Below, piece by piece: positions 42,349 to 51,030 of a stretch of DNA of 64,000 bases (within the stretch, counting starts at the first letter, position 1; the number at the start of each line of letters is the position of its first letter). Under the pieces are notes generated by a model. It ran no database searches. It was not told the DNA's origin and saw nothing but the letters and a program-made list of their open reading frames with translations. A program made the position numbers and the translations under genes. Source of the stretch: Chitinophagaceae bacterium (GTDB taxonomy: Bacteria; Bacteroidota; Bacteroidia; Chitinophagales; Chitinophagaceae); NCBI GenBank assembly GCA_017307755.1, contig JAFKGQ010000012.1:558001-622000 (forward strand), in the 5' to 3' direction.

Positions 42349-43980
42349 CTACTCCTCTGTGAGGAAAGGATAGCGATAGTCTGTGGGAGGTACGAAGGTT
42401 TCCTTGATCGTCCGCGCACTGAGCCAGCGGTACAAATTCAGGATCGACCCTGCCTTGTCATTGGTGCCTGAGGCCCTGGCCCCTCCAAAGGGCTGCTGGC
42501 CTACCACGGCGCCCGTGGGCTTGTCGTTGATATAGAAATTGCCTGCCGCCTGGCGTAAACGTTCTGTAGCCAGCTCCACCGCATTTCTGTCCTTTGAGAT
42601 AATGGACCCTGTCAGTGCATATGGGGAGGTGGTATTTACCAGGTCCAACACCTGATCGAACTCAGCAGGCTCATAGATATAGATGGTCAGTACGGGACCG
42701 AAGATCTCCTCGCACATCGTGATGAACTTCGGGTCTTTTGCTTCGATGACTGTAGGTTGGATAAAGTAGCCTTTTGATTTATCGCAGTTGCCGCCGGCCC
42801 AGATGGATGCCCGGGGGTCGTTCTTTGCTTTCTCGATGTACGACCGGATCTTGTCAAAGGACCTTTCGTCGATGACGGCGTTGATGAAATTTGTAAAGTC
42901 TTCCACAGAGCCCATTTTAAAGCTGTCGATGCCAGCGATGAGCTTTTCCTTTACTACAGCCGCCAGGTTCCCGGGGATATAGGCCCGGGAGGCTGCCGAA
43001 CATTTTTGACCCTGGAATTCGAAAGCGCCCCGGAGCAGGGCTGTCACCAGCACGTCGGGATCCGCGCTCTCATGCGCCAGGACAAAGTCCTTACCGCCTG
43101 TCTCGCCGACGATGCGGGGATAGCTGCGGTATTTGCTGATATTTTCACCGATGGTTTTCCAGATGGTATTGAATACGGCGGAAGAGCCTGTAAAATGGAT
43201 ACCTGCGAAATCCGGGTGGCTAAAACATATCTTGCCCAGGGTGGGACCGTCTACATAGATGAGGTTGATGACCCCGTCTGGCAGACCGGCTTCCTGCAGG
43301 ATACGCATAAACATCTGGGCGGAGAAGATCTGGGTTTCCGCCGGCTTCCACACTACCGTATTGCCACACATGGCAGCTGACGTAGGCAGGTTGCCCCCGA
43401 TGGCGGTAAAGTTGAATGGTGTAATGGCCAGTACGAAGCCTTCCAGCGGGCGATATTCCAGCCTGTTGTGAACGCCTGCGCTGCTGACGGGCTGCTGTCT
43501 GTAGATCTCGTTGAGGAAATGAACGTTCCAGCGAAGGAAGTCGATGATCTCGCAGGCGCTGTCGATCTCGGCCTGGAAGGCATTCTTACTTTGGCCCAGC
43601 ATGGTGGTGCCATTCATATAGCTGCGGTATTTCGTCGCAATGAGGTCGGCTGCTTTCAGGAAAATGGCAGCCCGGTTTTCCCAGTTGAGGGCGGCCCATG
43701 CATCCTTTGCTTTCAGCGCGGCGTCGATGGCCTGCTGTACATGGCTTTCATCGCCTTCGTGGAAGGAACCAAGCGTATGGGCGATCTCGTGCGGAGGATG
43801 GAACGTCTTCCTTTTTCCTGTCCTCACTTCCTGTCCGCCGATGTACATGGGAATATCGTGCGGGGTGCTCTTTAATTCCCGTAAGGTTTTTTTGAGCACT
43901 TCCTTTTCCTTGCTGCCCGGACTGTAGCTGAGTACGGGTTCATTGGCTGGTGCAGGGTAGTTGAAATAACCTAGGTTCAT
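42349..43980 (-). CDS. pruA: L-glutamate gamma-semialdehyde (P5C) dehydrogenase
   Basis: A 543-residue aldehyde dehydrogenase of the stand-alone P5CDH type, oxidising glutamate semialdehyde to glutamate with NAD in proline breakdown. Typical sequence: MYIGGQEVRTG, the cofactor region ITPFNFTAIGGNLPTSAAMCGN, the general base in RIVGETGGKDFVLAHE, the nucleophile Cys in FEFQGQKCSAASRAY, and CEEIFGPVLTIYIY. Full length. No proline dehydrogenase (putA/fadM) gene is nearby. It follows prfB by 23 bp. Confidence 0.96.
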   Translation of the reverse strand: MNLGYFNYPAPANEPVLSYSPGSKEKEVLKKTLRELKSTPHDIPMYIGGQEVRTGKRKTFHPPHEIAHTLGSFHEGDESHVQQAIDAALKAKDAWAALNWENRAAIFLKAADLIATKYRSYMNGTTMLGQSKNAFQAEIDSACEIIDFLRWNVHFLNEIYRQQPVSSAGVHNRLEYRPLEGFVLAITPFNFTAIGGNLPTSAAMCGNTVVWKPAETQIFSAQMFMRILQEAGLPDGVINLIYVDGPTLGKICFSHPDFAGIHFTGSSAVFNTIWKTIGENISKYRSYPRIVGETGGKDFVLAHESADPDVLVTALLRGAFEFQGQKCSAASRAYIPGNLAAVVKEKLIAGIDSFKMGSVEDFTNFINAVIDERSFDKIRSYIEKAKNDPRASIWAGGNCDKSKGYFIQPTVIEAKDPKFITMCEEIFGPVLTIYIYEPAEFDQVLDLVNTTSPYALTGSIISKDRNAVELATERLRQAAGNFYINDKPTGAVVGQQPFGGARASGTNDKAGSILNLYRWLSARTIKETFVPPTDYRYPFLTEE

Positions 43981-44003
43981 GTGTGTCTTTATGTTTTTTC
44001 TGA

Positions 44004-45093
44004 CTAAGCGTTCTCTTTTTCACTCATCAGGTAGGCCTTGATAAAGCCATCCAGCTCTCCATCCATTACGGGTTGTACGTTACCCACTTCATAATCCGTC
44101 CGGTGGTCTTTGATCATTTTATAAGGATGGAATACATAGCTGCGGATCTGTGAGCCCCATTCGATCTTCTTTTTTGTAGAATTGGTGGCATTCTTCAGCT
44201 CTTCCCGTTTACGCAGCTCTTCCTCATAAAGCCGGCTCTTCAGCATTTTCAGGGCCTTTTCCCTGTTCTCGCCCTGGGTGCGGGCCTGCTGGCATTCCAC
44301 GATGATACCGCTGGGGATATGTTTCAACCGTACAGCTGTCTCGACCTTGTTTACGTTCTGTCCGCCCTTACCGCCACTGCGATAAAACTCCCATTCCAGT
44401 TCGGCAGGACTGATCTCGATCTCGATGCTGTCATCCACCAGGGGGTATACGAATACGGAAGCGAAGGAAGTATGCCGGCGGGCATTGCTGTCGAAAGGGG
44501 ATATGCGCACCAGCCGGTGAACTCCGCTTTCCGCCTTGAGGAAGCCATAGGCAAAAGGACCGTCAAACTGCAGGGTGGCGCTTTTTATACCGGCGCCTTC
44601 TCCATCCTGAAGGTCCAGCTCCGTAACGGACCAGCCTTGTTTTTCACCGTACATACGGTACATCCGCAGGAGCATCTCTGCCCAATCCTGGCTTTCCGTG
44701 CCTCCGGCGCCGGAATTGATCTGCATTACGGCGGGCAGTTCGTCCTCGGGTTGATTCAGCGTGCTTTTGAACTCGGCTTCTTCTATTTGCCGGAGGGCTT
44801 TGTCATAGGCCTCTCTGGTTTCTTCCTCCGTGGCCTCCCCGGCCTTCCAGAAGTCGAACAATACGGCAAAATCCTCTACGGCCGTCTCGACGGACTCGTA
44901 TAGTTTGACCCAGTATTCGTTCAGCTTGATGTTCTTAAGGATCTCTGTCGCACGTTTGTTGTCATCCCAGAATCCGGGGCTCAGCGACAGTTGTTTTTCT
45001 TCGTTTATCTTGTACCGGCGGTTCTCGACGTCAAAGAAACCTCCTCAGGACGACCACACGGTCCCTCATACTTTTGATCTGTTCTTGTGTCAT
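44004..45093 (-). CDS. prfB: Peptide chain release factor 2, with programmed +1 frameshift
   Basis: RF2 recognises UGA and UAA stop codons and hydrolyses peptidyl-tRNA. The gene is in two frames. Codons 1-20 run from the ATG at 45093 ([20 protein letters not shown]) to an in-frame TGA at 45033-45031. Reading then shifts +1 and continues [24 protein letters not shown] to the stop at 44004, total about 362 residues. The shift site CTT-TGA-C is preceded by AGG-AGG, the classical autoregulatory arrangement. Motifs in the body: stop-recognition SPF ([15 protein letters not shown]), catalytic GGQ ([14 protein letters not shown]). It heads a minus-strand unit with pruA and a barrel gene and is divergent from the lipase gene. 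Confidence 0.96.
45031..45045 (-). promoter_or_regulatory. Recoding site of prfB (Shine-Dalgarno-like AGGAGG plus CTTTGAC)
   Basis: On the minus strand AGGAGG (45045-45040) precedes TTT-CTT-TGA (45039-45031). This matches the Escherichia coli prfB element (AGGGGG-TAT-CTT-TGA-C) in spacing. The TGA stalls when RF2 is scarce, the ribosome slips from CTT to TTT and full-length RF2 is made. Confidence 0.95.
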
Positions 45094-45114
45094 AGGGCGC
45101 AAAACTACAAAAAA

Positions 45115-45144
45115 TTGTGGAACGGGGCTGTTTGCCTAACTTTA
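45115..45144 (+). promoter_or_regulatory. Promoter of the lipase gene
   Basis: TTG (45115-45117), 19 bp, then TAACTTTA (45137-45144), one base from TAnnTTTG. The start codon follows after 3 bp, so the mRNA may be leaderless. Confidence 0.55.
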
Positions 45145-45147
45145 AGC

Positions 45148-46278
45148 ATGCGAAATACCTTGTATACATTAAACCTTATTCTGTTGACTGTCACAGGTCT
45201 GACAGGGAGGGCGCAGTCGGTGCTCCAACCAGGATTTAATGCTTCTGAATATCTGGCCATGTTGAGATTGGATTTTACAGGACAGGATTCCGCAGATGAT
45301 GCTCATCCCTTACCTGACACCGGGTTCAAGATCAATCCCCCTGAAGGGTATGTCAGACATTTTCAAAGCCCGGAGGTGGGGTTTAAGAACCGCTGGTCCA
45401 TGTGGTACCGGAGGGATCAAAAACTCGCCGTCATCAGTATTCGCGGTACTGTTGCGGATGCGGCCAGCTGGCTGGCTAATTTCTATGCCGCCATGGTCCC
45501 CGCCAATGGCACCCTTCAGCTAAGCGACAGTAACCTTTTCTCCTATCATCTGGCGGCCGACGAAAAAGCCATGGTCCATGTAGGATGGCTGATAAGCCTG
45601 GGTTATCTGGCTCCTACAATGCTACGGCAGATACGGCAAGCTTATCAGGAAGGCATCCGGGAGTTTATCATTACAGGACATAGCCAGGGGGGGGCCATCT
45701 CTTATCTGACCAGCAGCTATCTGCATTACCTGGTGGAGAATGGCGAACTGCCAAAGGACATCGTGTTTAAGACCTATTGCAGTGCAGGCCCCAAGCCCGG
45801 CAACCTTTTTTATGCCTATGACTTTGATTTTATCACCCGCAATGGATGGGGGTTCAATGTGGTGAATGCCGCGGACTGGGTGCCGGAATCGCCTTTTTCC
45901 GTACAAACGCTGTCCGACTTTAACAGCACCAACCCCTTTATCCATGTCGACGGCATGCTAAAAAAGCAATCTTTTCTTGTCCGGTGGTATATAAAAGGGA
46001 AATATAATAAGCTCAAAAGGACTACCCGCAGGGCGCAACGAAGTTTTAAAAGCGTGCTGGGAGATATGATATATAACAAACAGGTGAAGAAATCACTGCC
46101 TCAGTTGAAGGCGCCTGTGTATGCAGAAGGCAATAATTATCAACGGGCGGGCGTGCCCATTGTGCTGCAGCCTGATGGGGAGTATTATAAAAGGTTCCCT
46201 GAAGACCTTCACAAGATATTCCGGCATCATAGCTTCGAGGCCTATTACTGGATGACGGAAAAATACTATGGCAGGTAG
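45148..46278 (+). CDS. Secreted class 3 lipase family protein
   Basis: A 376-residue secreted alpha/beta hydrolase. Signal peptide (MRNTLYTLNLILLTVTGLTGRAQ). The lipase class 3 core shows KLAVISIRGTVADAASWLANFYAA (oxyanion region), the nucleophile elbow FIITGHSQGGAISYLTSSYL, an Asp in NAADWVPESPF and a C-terminal His in HHSFEAYYWM, so the Ser-Asp-His triad is complete. It probably cleaves acylglycerols or other esters outside the cell. The frame is open to 44830, but upstream codons overlap prfB and lack a signal peptide, so the ATG at 45148 is chosen. Single gene, divergent from prfB. Confidence 0.9.
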   Translation: MRNTLYTLNLILLTVTGLTGRAQSVLQPGFNASEYLAMLRLDFTGQDSADDAHPLPDTGFKINPPEGYVRHFQSPEVGFKNRWSMWYRRDQKLAVISIRGTVADAASWLANFYAAMVPANGTLQLSDSNLFSYHLAADEKAMVHVGWLISLGYLAPTMLRQIRQAYQEGIREFIITGHSQGGAISYLTSSYLHYLVENGELPKDIVFKTYCSAGPKPGNLFYAYDFDFITRNGWGFNVVNAADWVPESPFSVQTLSDFNSTNPFIHVDGMLKKQSFLVRWYIKGKYNKLKRTTRRAQRSFKSVLGDMIYNKQVKKSLPQLKAPVYAEGNNYQRAGVPIVLQPDGEYYKRFPEDLHKIFRHHSFEAYYWMTEKYYGR

Positions 46279-46402
46279 CTGTGGAGAAAATTACACAGCA
46301 GGCCGCTGAACGGGACGGGAGGGAGGCCGGAAAATTTCTGGCAGGGTTCTTGAAAAAATGGATATATACCATTAACTATTTTTCATCTAAAAATTTATAA
46401 TT

Positions 46403-46705
46403 ATGAGCGCCAAGAATGTATTAATAGGAGCTTTGGCCGGCCTGGTCGCCGGTGTCGCCATCGGTGTTTTGACCGCACCCGCCGAAGGCAGGGAAACCCG
46501 TCAACGCATTGCAGACACAGCTGACAACCTCAAGAAAAAGCTGCGTCATTTGAGGGGGCTCACCGTTGATGAATTGGACGAGCTGAAAGAGATATTTGAA
46601 AAAGAAACGGATGGATTAAAGGATGACGTCCGTTCCCGGGTGCTGGACCTGATCAAAGCCGCTAAAGTGAAGGGCAATCATATAAAGGAACAGGCGATGT
46701 CATAA
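46403..46705 (+). CDS. YtxH-domain small protein
   Basis: A 100-residue protein with an N-terminal Gly-rich membrane helix (VLIGALAGLVAGVAIGVLTAPAEGRETRQ), the YtxH/GvpP-like signature, followed by a long charged helix. Such proteins are often induced by envelope or osmotic stress. Function unclear. It is separated from threonine aldolase by a weak terminator. Confidence 0.88.
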   Translation: MSAKNVLIGALAGLVAGVAIGVLTAPAEGRETRQRIADTADNLKKKLRHLRGLTVDELDELKEIFEKETDGLKDDVRSRVLDLIKAAKVKGNHIKEQAMS

Positions 46706-46731
46706 GCGGATAGACTTTGGTAAAAAGATGT

Positions 46732-46760
46732 GGCCATCTCATTTTGGGGTGGCCTTTTTT
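46732..46760 (+). terminator. Weak terminator after the YtxH gene
   Basis: GGCCA (46732-46736) pairs with TGGCC (46750-46754), with a 13-base loop and TTTTTT after the stem. Confidence 0.55.
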
Positions 46761-46788
46761 GTATTTATTTGTATTTAATTTGCGGTTT

Positions 46789-47808
46789 ATGACACCCATC
46801 GACCTCCGTTCGGACACTGTTACGCGACCCACACCCGCCATGCTGCAGGCTATGATGCAGGCCAAAGTAGGAGATGATGTTTTTGAGGAGGACCCTTCGG
46901 TCAATCAGTTAGAAGGTATGGCCGCCCGGTTATTTGGCATGGAGGCGGCCCTTTATTGTCCCAGCGGCACCATGTCCAACCAGATCGCCATAAAATGTCA
47001 TACCCAGCCGGGGGACGAGGTTGTCTGTGAAAAAAATGCCCATGTATACATTTATGAGGGGGGAGGGATCGCTTTTAATGCCGGTGCGCAGGTGCGTGCA
47101 TTGGATGGCGACCGGGGACGGATCACTGCGGAGCAGGTGTCGGCGGCGATCAATCCCGACGATGTGCATAAGGCCCGCACCTCGCTGGTCTGTCTGGAAA
47201 ATACGTCCAACCGGGGAGGTGGCAGCTGTTATGACCTGGAAGAGATAAAAAAGGTTCGGCAGGTATGCCAGGACAATCATCTCAAGCTTCATCTTGACGG
47301 CGCCAGGCTATTCAACGCCCTGGTGGCCGGAAAACAGGAGGCAACAGTATATGGAAGGCTGTTTGACAGTATTTCCGTATGTCTCAATAAGGGGCTAGGC
47401 TGCCCCATCGGGAGCATCCTGATAGGACCGGCTGCGTTTATCCGGCAAGCCAGACGGGTGCGGAAGGTCTTTGGCGGTGGTATGCGGCAGGCCGGCTTTA
47501 TGGCTGCTGCCGGGGTTTACGCCCTGGAGCACCATGTGAAGAGACTTGCCCAGGACCATGCCCATGCCGATGCTATCCGGAGGGCCCTGGAGAAGAAGGG
47601 ATTTGTAAAAGGCATCCTGCCCGTGGAAACCAATATCATCATTTTTGAGGTGGAAGAGTCCTATTGCGCCCGGACCATTGCCACGCAATTAAAAGACGCA
47701 GGCATCCTTGCCATCGCCATTTCTGCTGACCAGCTACGTTTTGTCACCCATCTGGATATTTCACCGGAGATGACAGACCGGGTAATTAAAGTCATCGAGA
47801 GTCTGTAA
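46789..47808 (+). CDS. ltaE: Low-specificity L-threonine aldolase
   Basis: A 339-residue PLP enzyme that splits threonine to glycine and acetaldehyde. Seen: [19 protein letters not shown] at the N-terminus, [49 protein letters not shown] (Asp holds the PLP ring nitrogen), and the PLP-binding Lys in [16 protein letters not shown]. The start at 46789 fits the family, and a TAATTTG box lies 7 bp before it. It is followed by pgi after 28 bp. Confidence 0.95.
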   Translation: MTPIDLRSDTVTRPTPAMLQAMMQAKVGDDVFEEDPSVNQLEGMAARLFGMEAALYCPSGTMSNQIAIKCHTQPGDEVVCEKNAHVYIYEGGGIAFNAGAQVRALDGDRGRITAEQVSAAINPDDVHKARTSLVCLENTSNRGGGSCYDLEEIKKVRQVCQDNHLKLHLDGARLFNALVAGKQEATVYGRLFDSISVCLNKGLGCPIGSILIGPAAFIRQARRVRKVFGGGMRQAGFMAAAGVYALEHHVKRLAQDHAHADAIRRALEKKGFVKGILPVETNIIIFEVEESYCARTIATQLKDAGILAIAISADQLRFVTHLDISPEMTDRVIKVIESL

Positions 47809-47836
47809 ATTTATAATCTCAAAAAGCTTAATCATT

Positions 47837-49468
47837 ATGTTCCCGAAAGTAACACCCAACGGTACAGCAGCGTGGCAGCAATTACAACAGCACTATCAGC
47901 AGGAGGTTGCCAAGCATCTTCATATGCGGCAGCTGTTCAAAGAAAACCCCGATCGCTTTTTTCAATATTCGCTCAAGCTGGACGATATCCTCTTTGATTT
48001 TTCCAAGAACATCATTACGGATAAGACCCTGCGCCTTCTGCGTCAACTGGCGGAAGAGTCAAAAGTAAAGGAGGCCATCGAAGCCATGTTTACGGGCGAG
48101 AAGATCAACCAGACGGAAAACCGCAGTGTGCTGCATACGGCGCTGCGCAATATTTCCGGCGAGCCTGTCTACAGTGACGGGAAGGACGTCATGCCCGATG
48201 TACAGCGGGTACTGGCGCAGATGAAGGCCTTTAGCAGCCGGGTACACAGCGGCGAGTGGAAAGGATACTCGGGCAAGAAGATAAAATACATTGTCAATAT
48301 CGGCATCGGCGGCAGCGATCTGGGCCCGGTGATGGTCACAGAAGCCTTGCGTCCGTATTGGGTCGAAGGCATACAGACCTATTTTGTCTCCAATGTGGAT
48401 GGCACCCATATCGCCGAAACCCTGAAGAAAGTGACCCCTGAAGAGGTGCTGTTCCTCGTGGCATCCAAGACTTTTACCACCCAGGAAACCATGACCAATG
48501 CCCATACGGCCCGCGACTGGTTTCTCCAGTCGGCCAGGGACGAGGCGCATGTGGCGAAACATTTTGTGGCCCTGTCCACCAATGAGAAGGAAGTGGTGAA
48601 GTTCGGGATCGACAAGGCCAATATGTTTGAATTCTGGGATTGGGTAGGGGGGCGTTATTCCCTGTGGAGCGCTATCGGTCTTTCCATAGTGCTGACAATA
48701 GGATATGAGCATTTCGAAACCTTGTTAAAGGGTGCTCATCAGGCGGACCTGCATTTCCGTCGTACGCCTTTTGAAAAGAACATTCCTGTAACGATGGCGC
48801 TGGTGGGGCTCTGGTATACCAATTTCTTTGGAACACAGACGGAGGCCATCCTTCCTTACGACCAGTACATGCACCGGTTTGCCGCTTATTTCCAGCAGGG
48901 GAATATGGAAAGCAATGGGAAGAGCGTGGACCGTAATGGTTTGCCTGCGGAATGGGCGACGGGACCAGTGGTCTGGGGCGAGCCGGGCACCAATGGCCAG
49001 CATGCTTTTTACCAGCTGATACACCAGGGTAAGGTGCTGATCCCCTGTGATTTTATCGCTCCCGCCATCAGTCATAATCCCATTGGCGACCATCATATGA
49101 AGCTGATGTCCAATTTCTTTGCCCAGACGGAGGCGCTTATGAACGGCAAGACGGGCCAGGAGCTGGAGGCGGAAAAGGTACCCCCGGCCCTGATACCTTA
49201 TAAGATGTTCAGCGGCAACCGTCCTACCAATTCCTTCCTTATAAAGGAGATCACTCCGTTCAGCCTGGGTGAGCTTATTGCCCTTTACGAGCATAAGATC
49301 TTTGTACAGGGGGTGATATGGAATATCTATACTTTTGATCAGTGGGGGGTGGAATTAGGCAAACAATTGGCCGGCAAGATCCTGCCCGAGCTGCAGGGTG
49401 GAGAGGAGGTGAAGGCCCACGACAGTTCGACCAACGGGCTGATCAATGCTTATAAAAAAATGCGATAG
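47837..49468 (+). CDS. pgi: Glucose-6-phosphate isomerase
   Basis: A 543-residue isomerase interconverting glucose-6-phosphate and fructose-6-phosphate. Both PGI signatures are present: [15 protein letters not shown] and [27 protein letters not shown] region, with the base Glu in [13 protein letters not shown] downstream of [18 protein letters not shown]. Full length, cytoplasmic, glycolysis. It lies 28 bp behind threonine aldolase on the same strand. Confidence 0.97.
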   Translation: MFPKVTPNGTAAWQQLQQHYQQEVAKHLHMRQLFKENPDRFFQYSLKLDDILFDFSKNIITDKTLRLLRQLAEESKVKEAIEAMFTGEKINQTENRSVLHTALRNISGEPVYSDGKDVMPDVQRVLAQMKAFSSRVHSGEWKGYSGKKIKYIVNIGIGGSDLGPVMVTEALRPYWVEGIQTYFVSNVDGTHIAETLKKVTPEEVLFLVASKTFTTQETMTNAHTARDWFLQSARDEAHVAKHFVALSTNEKEVVKFGIDKANMFEFWDWVGGRYSLWSAIGLSIVLTIGYEHFETLLKGAHQADLHFRRTPFEKNIPVTMALVGLWYTNFFGTQTEAILPYDQYMHRFAAYFQQGNMESNGKSVDRNGLPAEWATGPVVWGEPGTNGQHAFYQLIHQGKVLIPCDFIAPAISHNPIGDHHMKLMSNFFAQTEALMNGKTGQELEAEKVPPALIPYKMFSGNRPTNSFLIKEITPFSLGELIALYEHKIFVQGVIWNIYTFDQWGVELGKQLAGKILPELQGGEEVKAHDSSTNGLINAYKKMR

Positions 49469-49484
49469 AGGCATATGTAATCCT

Positions 49485-49520
49485 CCCGGTGGGGGCATCC
49501 TGTCCTGAAAACCGGGTTTT
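49485..49520 (+). terminator. Possible terminator after pgi
   Basis: CCCGGT (49485-49490) and ACCGGG (49511-49516) are complementary around 20 bases and are followed by TTTT. The long loop makes it weak. Confidence 0.3.
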
Positions 49521-49925
49521 ATGAAGAATATATTATGTATAACGTTGCTGGTGGCAGGGGTCGCCGGCAACGTTTTTGTTTATGGGCAGAGGGCCAGGGA
49601 TAGCGCTGTTGTCAGACGGCCGCTGAAAGAGTTTTTACATACCTCTCCTTCGCCTGTAGTCCCTTTACCGGGCAGTGTGCGGCCTGGTAAAGCAGTATTT
49701 TCCGGCCATGGTAACATATGGGCTGTGCCGGCGAGAGGAGGGTTAAATGGTAATTCTGTGCGGGTAATGCCGCCGGACAATATGCCTTGTCTGGAGCCTT
49801 CGCTGGCCGCAACGGAGCGGATGCCTATCAAGAAGCTGGATAGCAGGCTGGTGAGGCCCATGCCGAATGGGGTGCCCAATGGGGTGCCGTGGGTGGAGAT
49901 TGCACCGAGGCGGCATCCAGATTAA
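49521..49925 (+). CDS. Small secreted protein of unknown function
   Basis: A 134-residue protein with a signal peptide (MKNILCITLLVAGVAGNVFVYGQ). The mature part is Pro- and Arg-rich, without predicted strands I can name (PLPGSVRPGKAVFSGHGNIWAV, PNGVPNGVPWVEIAPRRHPD) and probably unstructured. I do not recognise it. It sits between pgi and an AT-rich cassette. Confidence 0.5.
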   Translation: MKNILCITLLVAGVAGNVFVYGQRARDSAVVRRPLKEFLHTSPSPVVPLPGSVRPGKAVFSGHGNIWAVPARGGLNGNSVRVMPPDNMPCLEPSLAATERMPIKKLDSRLVRPMPNGVPNGVPWVEIAPRRHPD

Positions 49926-49954
49926 GTTGTCAAAAAAATGACATTGGTTTTCCC

Positions 49955-49961
49955 TACTTTG
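49955..49961 (+). promoter_or_regulatory. Possible -7 promoter box of the AT-rich cassette
   Basis: TACTTTG, a shortened TAnnTTTG box, lies 16 bp before the start of the membrane-protein gene. A TTG 25 bp upstream of the box (49927-49929) is farther than ideal. Confidence 0.4.
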
Positions 49962-49977
49962 CCGGAAATTCAATTGT

Positions 49978-50583
49978 ATGTCTAAATCGTTTTATGACTT
50001 AGACTATATTATTGAGATCAGTGAAAAGAGGCTGGCGGAGTATACTGTGTTGTATCAAAAGGTATTGGAGAGACTTACCAATATAATCCTCGTTTATTCC
50101 GCGCTTGGGATATTTTTGGTACCATTGACTCAGCACGTATTGACAGTAGATATAAAAAGTATATGGTTCTACCTGTTCTTTATTTTATTTGTCGGGTGTC
50201 TCTTATGCTCAGTAATATATGTTGTGAGATTGCTTTTGCCGGCCAGGGTTGCCTATTTAGATCCTCCCGAGAAATATTATGCTATTTTCAGAGATCGCTT
50301 GGAGCAGATATACCCGGATGAAAAAGGAACAGTAAATGATTCTCTAAAATCTTCCTATATATTTGATCTTGAGGAAGCTATAAGGGTAAATCGAACAATA
50401 TTCAGACGGAAGAGTTCCTTTTTTTTCAATGCATTGACCTTTGCATTACTGGCTGTTGTCCCGTATACTGTATGCCTTGGTTTTCATCTTTCGAAGAAGG
50501 AGGATAGAATGCAAAAAATGGAAGTAGTAAAAGAGAAAATTCTTAATTTTAGAGTAAAATTGGAATATAATGTCTATCGATAA
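49978..50583 (+). CDS. Membrane protein of an AT-rich two-gene cassette
   Basis: A 201-residue protein with a helical N-terminus (YDLDYIIEISEKRLAEYTVLYQKVLERL), two adjacent membrane helices (about 33-54 and 62-87), a soluble helical middle (about 90-145) and a third membrane helix (about 148-169) with a charged tail. The layout recalls small multi-helix membrane effectors such as SLATT-type proteins of phage-defence loci, but no sequence motif confirms this. Codon use is AT-rich, unlike pgi and the flanking genes, which suggests recent transfer. A 48-codon gene overlaps its end. Unknown function. Confidence 0.65.
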   Translation: MSKSFYDLDYIIEISEKRLAEYTVLYQKVLERLTNIILVYSALGIFLVPLTQHVLTVDIKSIWFYLFFILFVGCLLCSVIYVVRLLLPARVAYLDPPEKYYAIFRDRLEQIYPDEKGTVNDSLKSSYIFDLEEAIRVNRTIFRRKSSFFFNALTFALLAVVPYTVCLGFHLSKKEDRMQKMEVVKEKILNFRVKLEYNVYR

Positions 50584-50716
50584 GGATTTAGATGGAAAAC
50601 CTATAAAAGTAATTACCACAAATTTGCCTGGAATGAAAGGAATTAAAGTGCTTTATTCCGGCCCTACCTTAATTAAAGAAAATTCCAGCAAACCGAGTAA
50701 ACCCTATAAGAAGTAA
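50570..50716 (+). CDS. 48-residue basic protein overlapping the membrane-protein gene
   Basis: A small frame from the ATG at 50570 to a TAA at 50716. It overlaps the last 14 bases of the membrane gene and is followed by a good terminator, so it is probably translated by coupling. The product is polar (MSIDKDLDGKPIKVITTNLP, then GMKGIKVLYSGPTL) and ends in a Lys/Pro-rich tail (SKPSKPYKK). No family is recognised. Support is positional: overlap, same AT-rich codon use, and terminator right after. Confidence 0.5.
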   Translation: MSIDKDLDGKPIKVITTNLPGMKGIKVLYSGPTLIKENSSKPSKPYKK

Positions 50717-50743
50717 GGGTCTTTGATAAAATATTATATCTTC

Positions 50744-50770
50744 AAAAGCCCCGTTAGGGGCTTTTTTCTT
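50744..50770 (+). terminator. Terminator of the AT-rich cassette
   Basis: AAAAGCCCC (50744-50752) and GGGGCTTTT (50757-50765) pair around GTTA and continue into TTTTTCTT. Strong rho-independent terminator. Confidence 0.9.
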
Positions 50771-50780
50771 GCCGGGAAGC

Positions 50781-50811
50781 AAGAAAAAAGGGCGGTGTAG
50801 AAACACCACCC
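50781..50811 (-). terminator. Terminator of the tRNA-like gene
   Basis: On the minus strand GGGTGGTGT (50811-50803) and ACACCGCCC (50798-50790) pair with one mismatch around TTCT and run into TTTTTTCTT. It lies about 60 bp beyond the 3' end of the tRNA-like sequence, which suggests that a transcript from that strand exists. Confidence 0.75.
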
Positions 50812-50850
50812 GGCTAAGGTCTAACCATTGTTGCTATAAAAGTTTGCGGG

Positions 50851-50865
50851 CGGGACGGGGTCCCG
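50851..50865. repeat. Short inverted repeat at the 3' side of the tRNA-like gene
   Basis: CGGGAC and GTCCCG are exact complements around GGG, 8 bp from the 3' end of the tRNA-like gene. It may help 3' processing or termination. Confidence 0.4.
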
Positions 50866-50872
50866 TTGCCTG

Positions 50873-50943
50873 CAGTTACGGAAGGATTCGAACCCTCGTA
50901 AAAGGTCATGCGGACCTCCGCCTCACCGCTCGGCCACGTAACT
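50873..50943 (-). tRNA. tRNA-Cys(GCA)-like gene with deviant anticodon loop
   Basis: On the minus strand 71 bases fold as a cloverleaf: a 7-bp acceptor stem (AGTTACG with CGTAACT, all paired), TG at positions 8-9, a 3-bp D stem (GCC/GGC) with GAGCGGTGA loop, a 5-bp anticodon stem (GAGGT/ACCTT), a 4-base variable region and a T-arm with TTCGAAT loop. Overall it looks like Bacteroidota tRNA-Cys. The anticodon loop reads CCGCATG, so GCA falls at 34-36, but base 33 is C instead of U, and 37-38 are TG instead of AA. The discriminator is G, whereas tRNA-Cys normally has U73. No CCA is encoded. It is either a degenerate copy or a specialised isoacceptor. Confidence 0.7.
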
Positions 50944-50993
50944 CATAAACTATTCTTATCAGTAGGAGTAAAAGCATGCGGCAAAATAGGTCA

Positions 50994-51030
50994 AATTTAT
51001 TAGTCTACAAAATTAGTGGACTAATAAATT
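50994..51030. repeat. 12-bp perfect inverted repeat in AT-rich intergenic DNA
   Basis: AATTTATTAGTC (50994-51005) and its exact complement (51019-51030) flank 13 bases. The stem is AT-rich and followed by AAAAAA. It lies between the 5' end of the tRNA-like gene and the lipoprotein gene; it may be an operator or a remnant of an element end. Confidence 0.6.

Noticed and set aside
45031-45033. In-frame TGA of prfB as selenocysteine codon or as a pseudogene mark
   Set aside because: The AGGAGG and CTTTGAC context is the standard RF2 recoding signal; no SECIS-like hairpin follows and RF2 has no Sec.
50873-50943. tRNA-like gene as tRNA-Met(CAU) or tRNA-Ser
   Set aside because: The CAT in the loop does not fall at positions 34-36 in a 7-base loop, and there is no long variable arm as tRNA-Ser needs.
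49900-50943. Integrated element with attachment-site duplication of the tRNA 3' end
   Set aside because: I found no second copy of the tRNA 3' sequence near 49900-49980 and no integrase gene.
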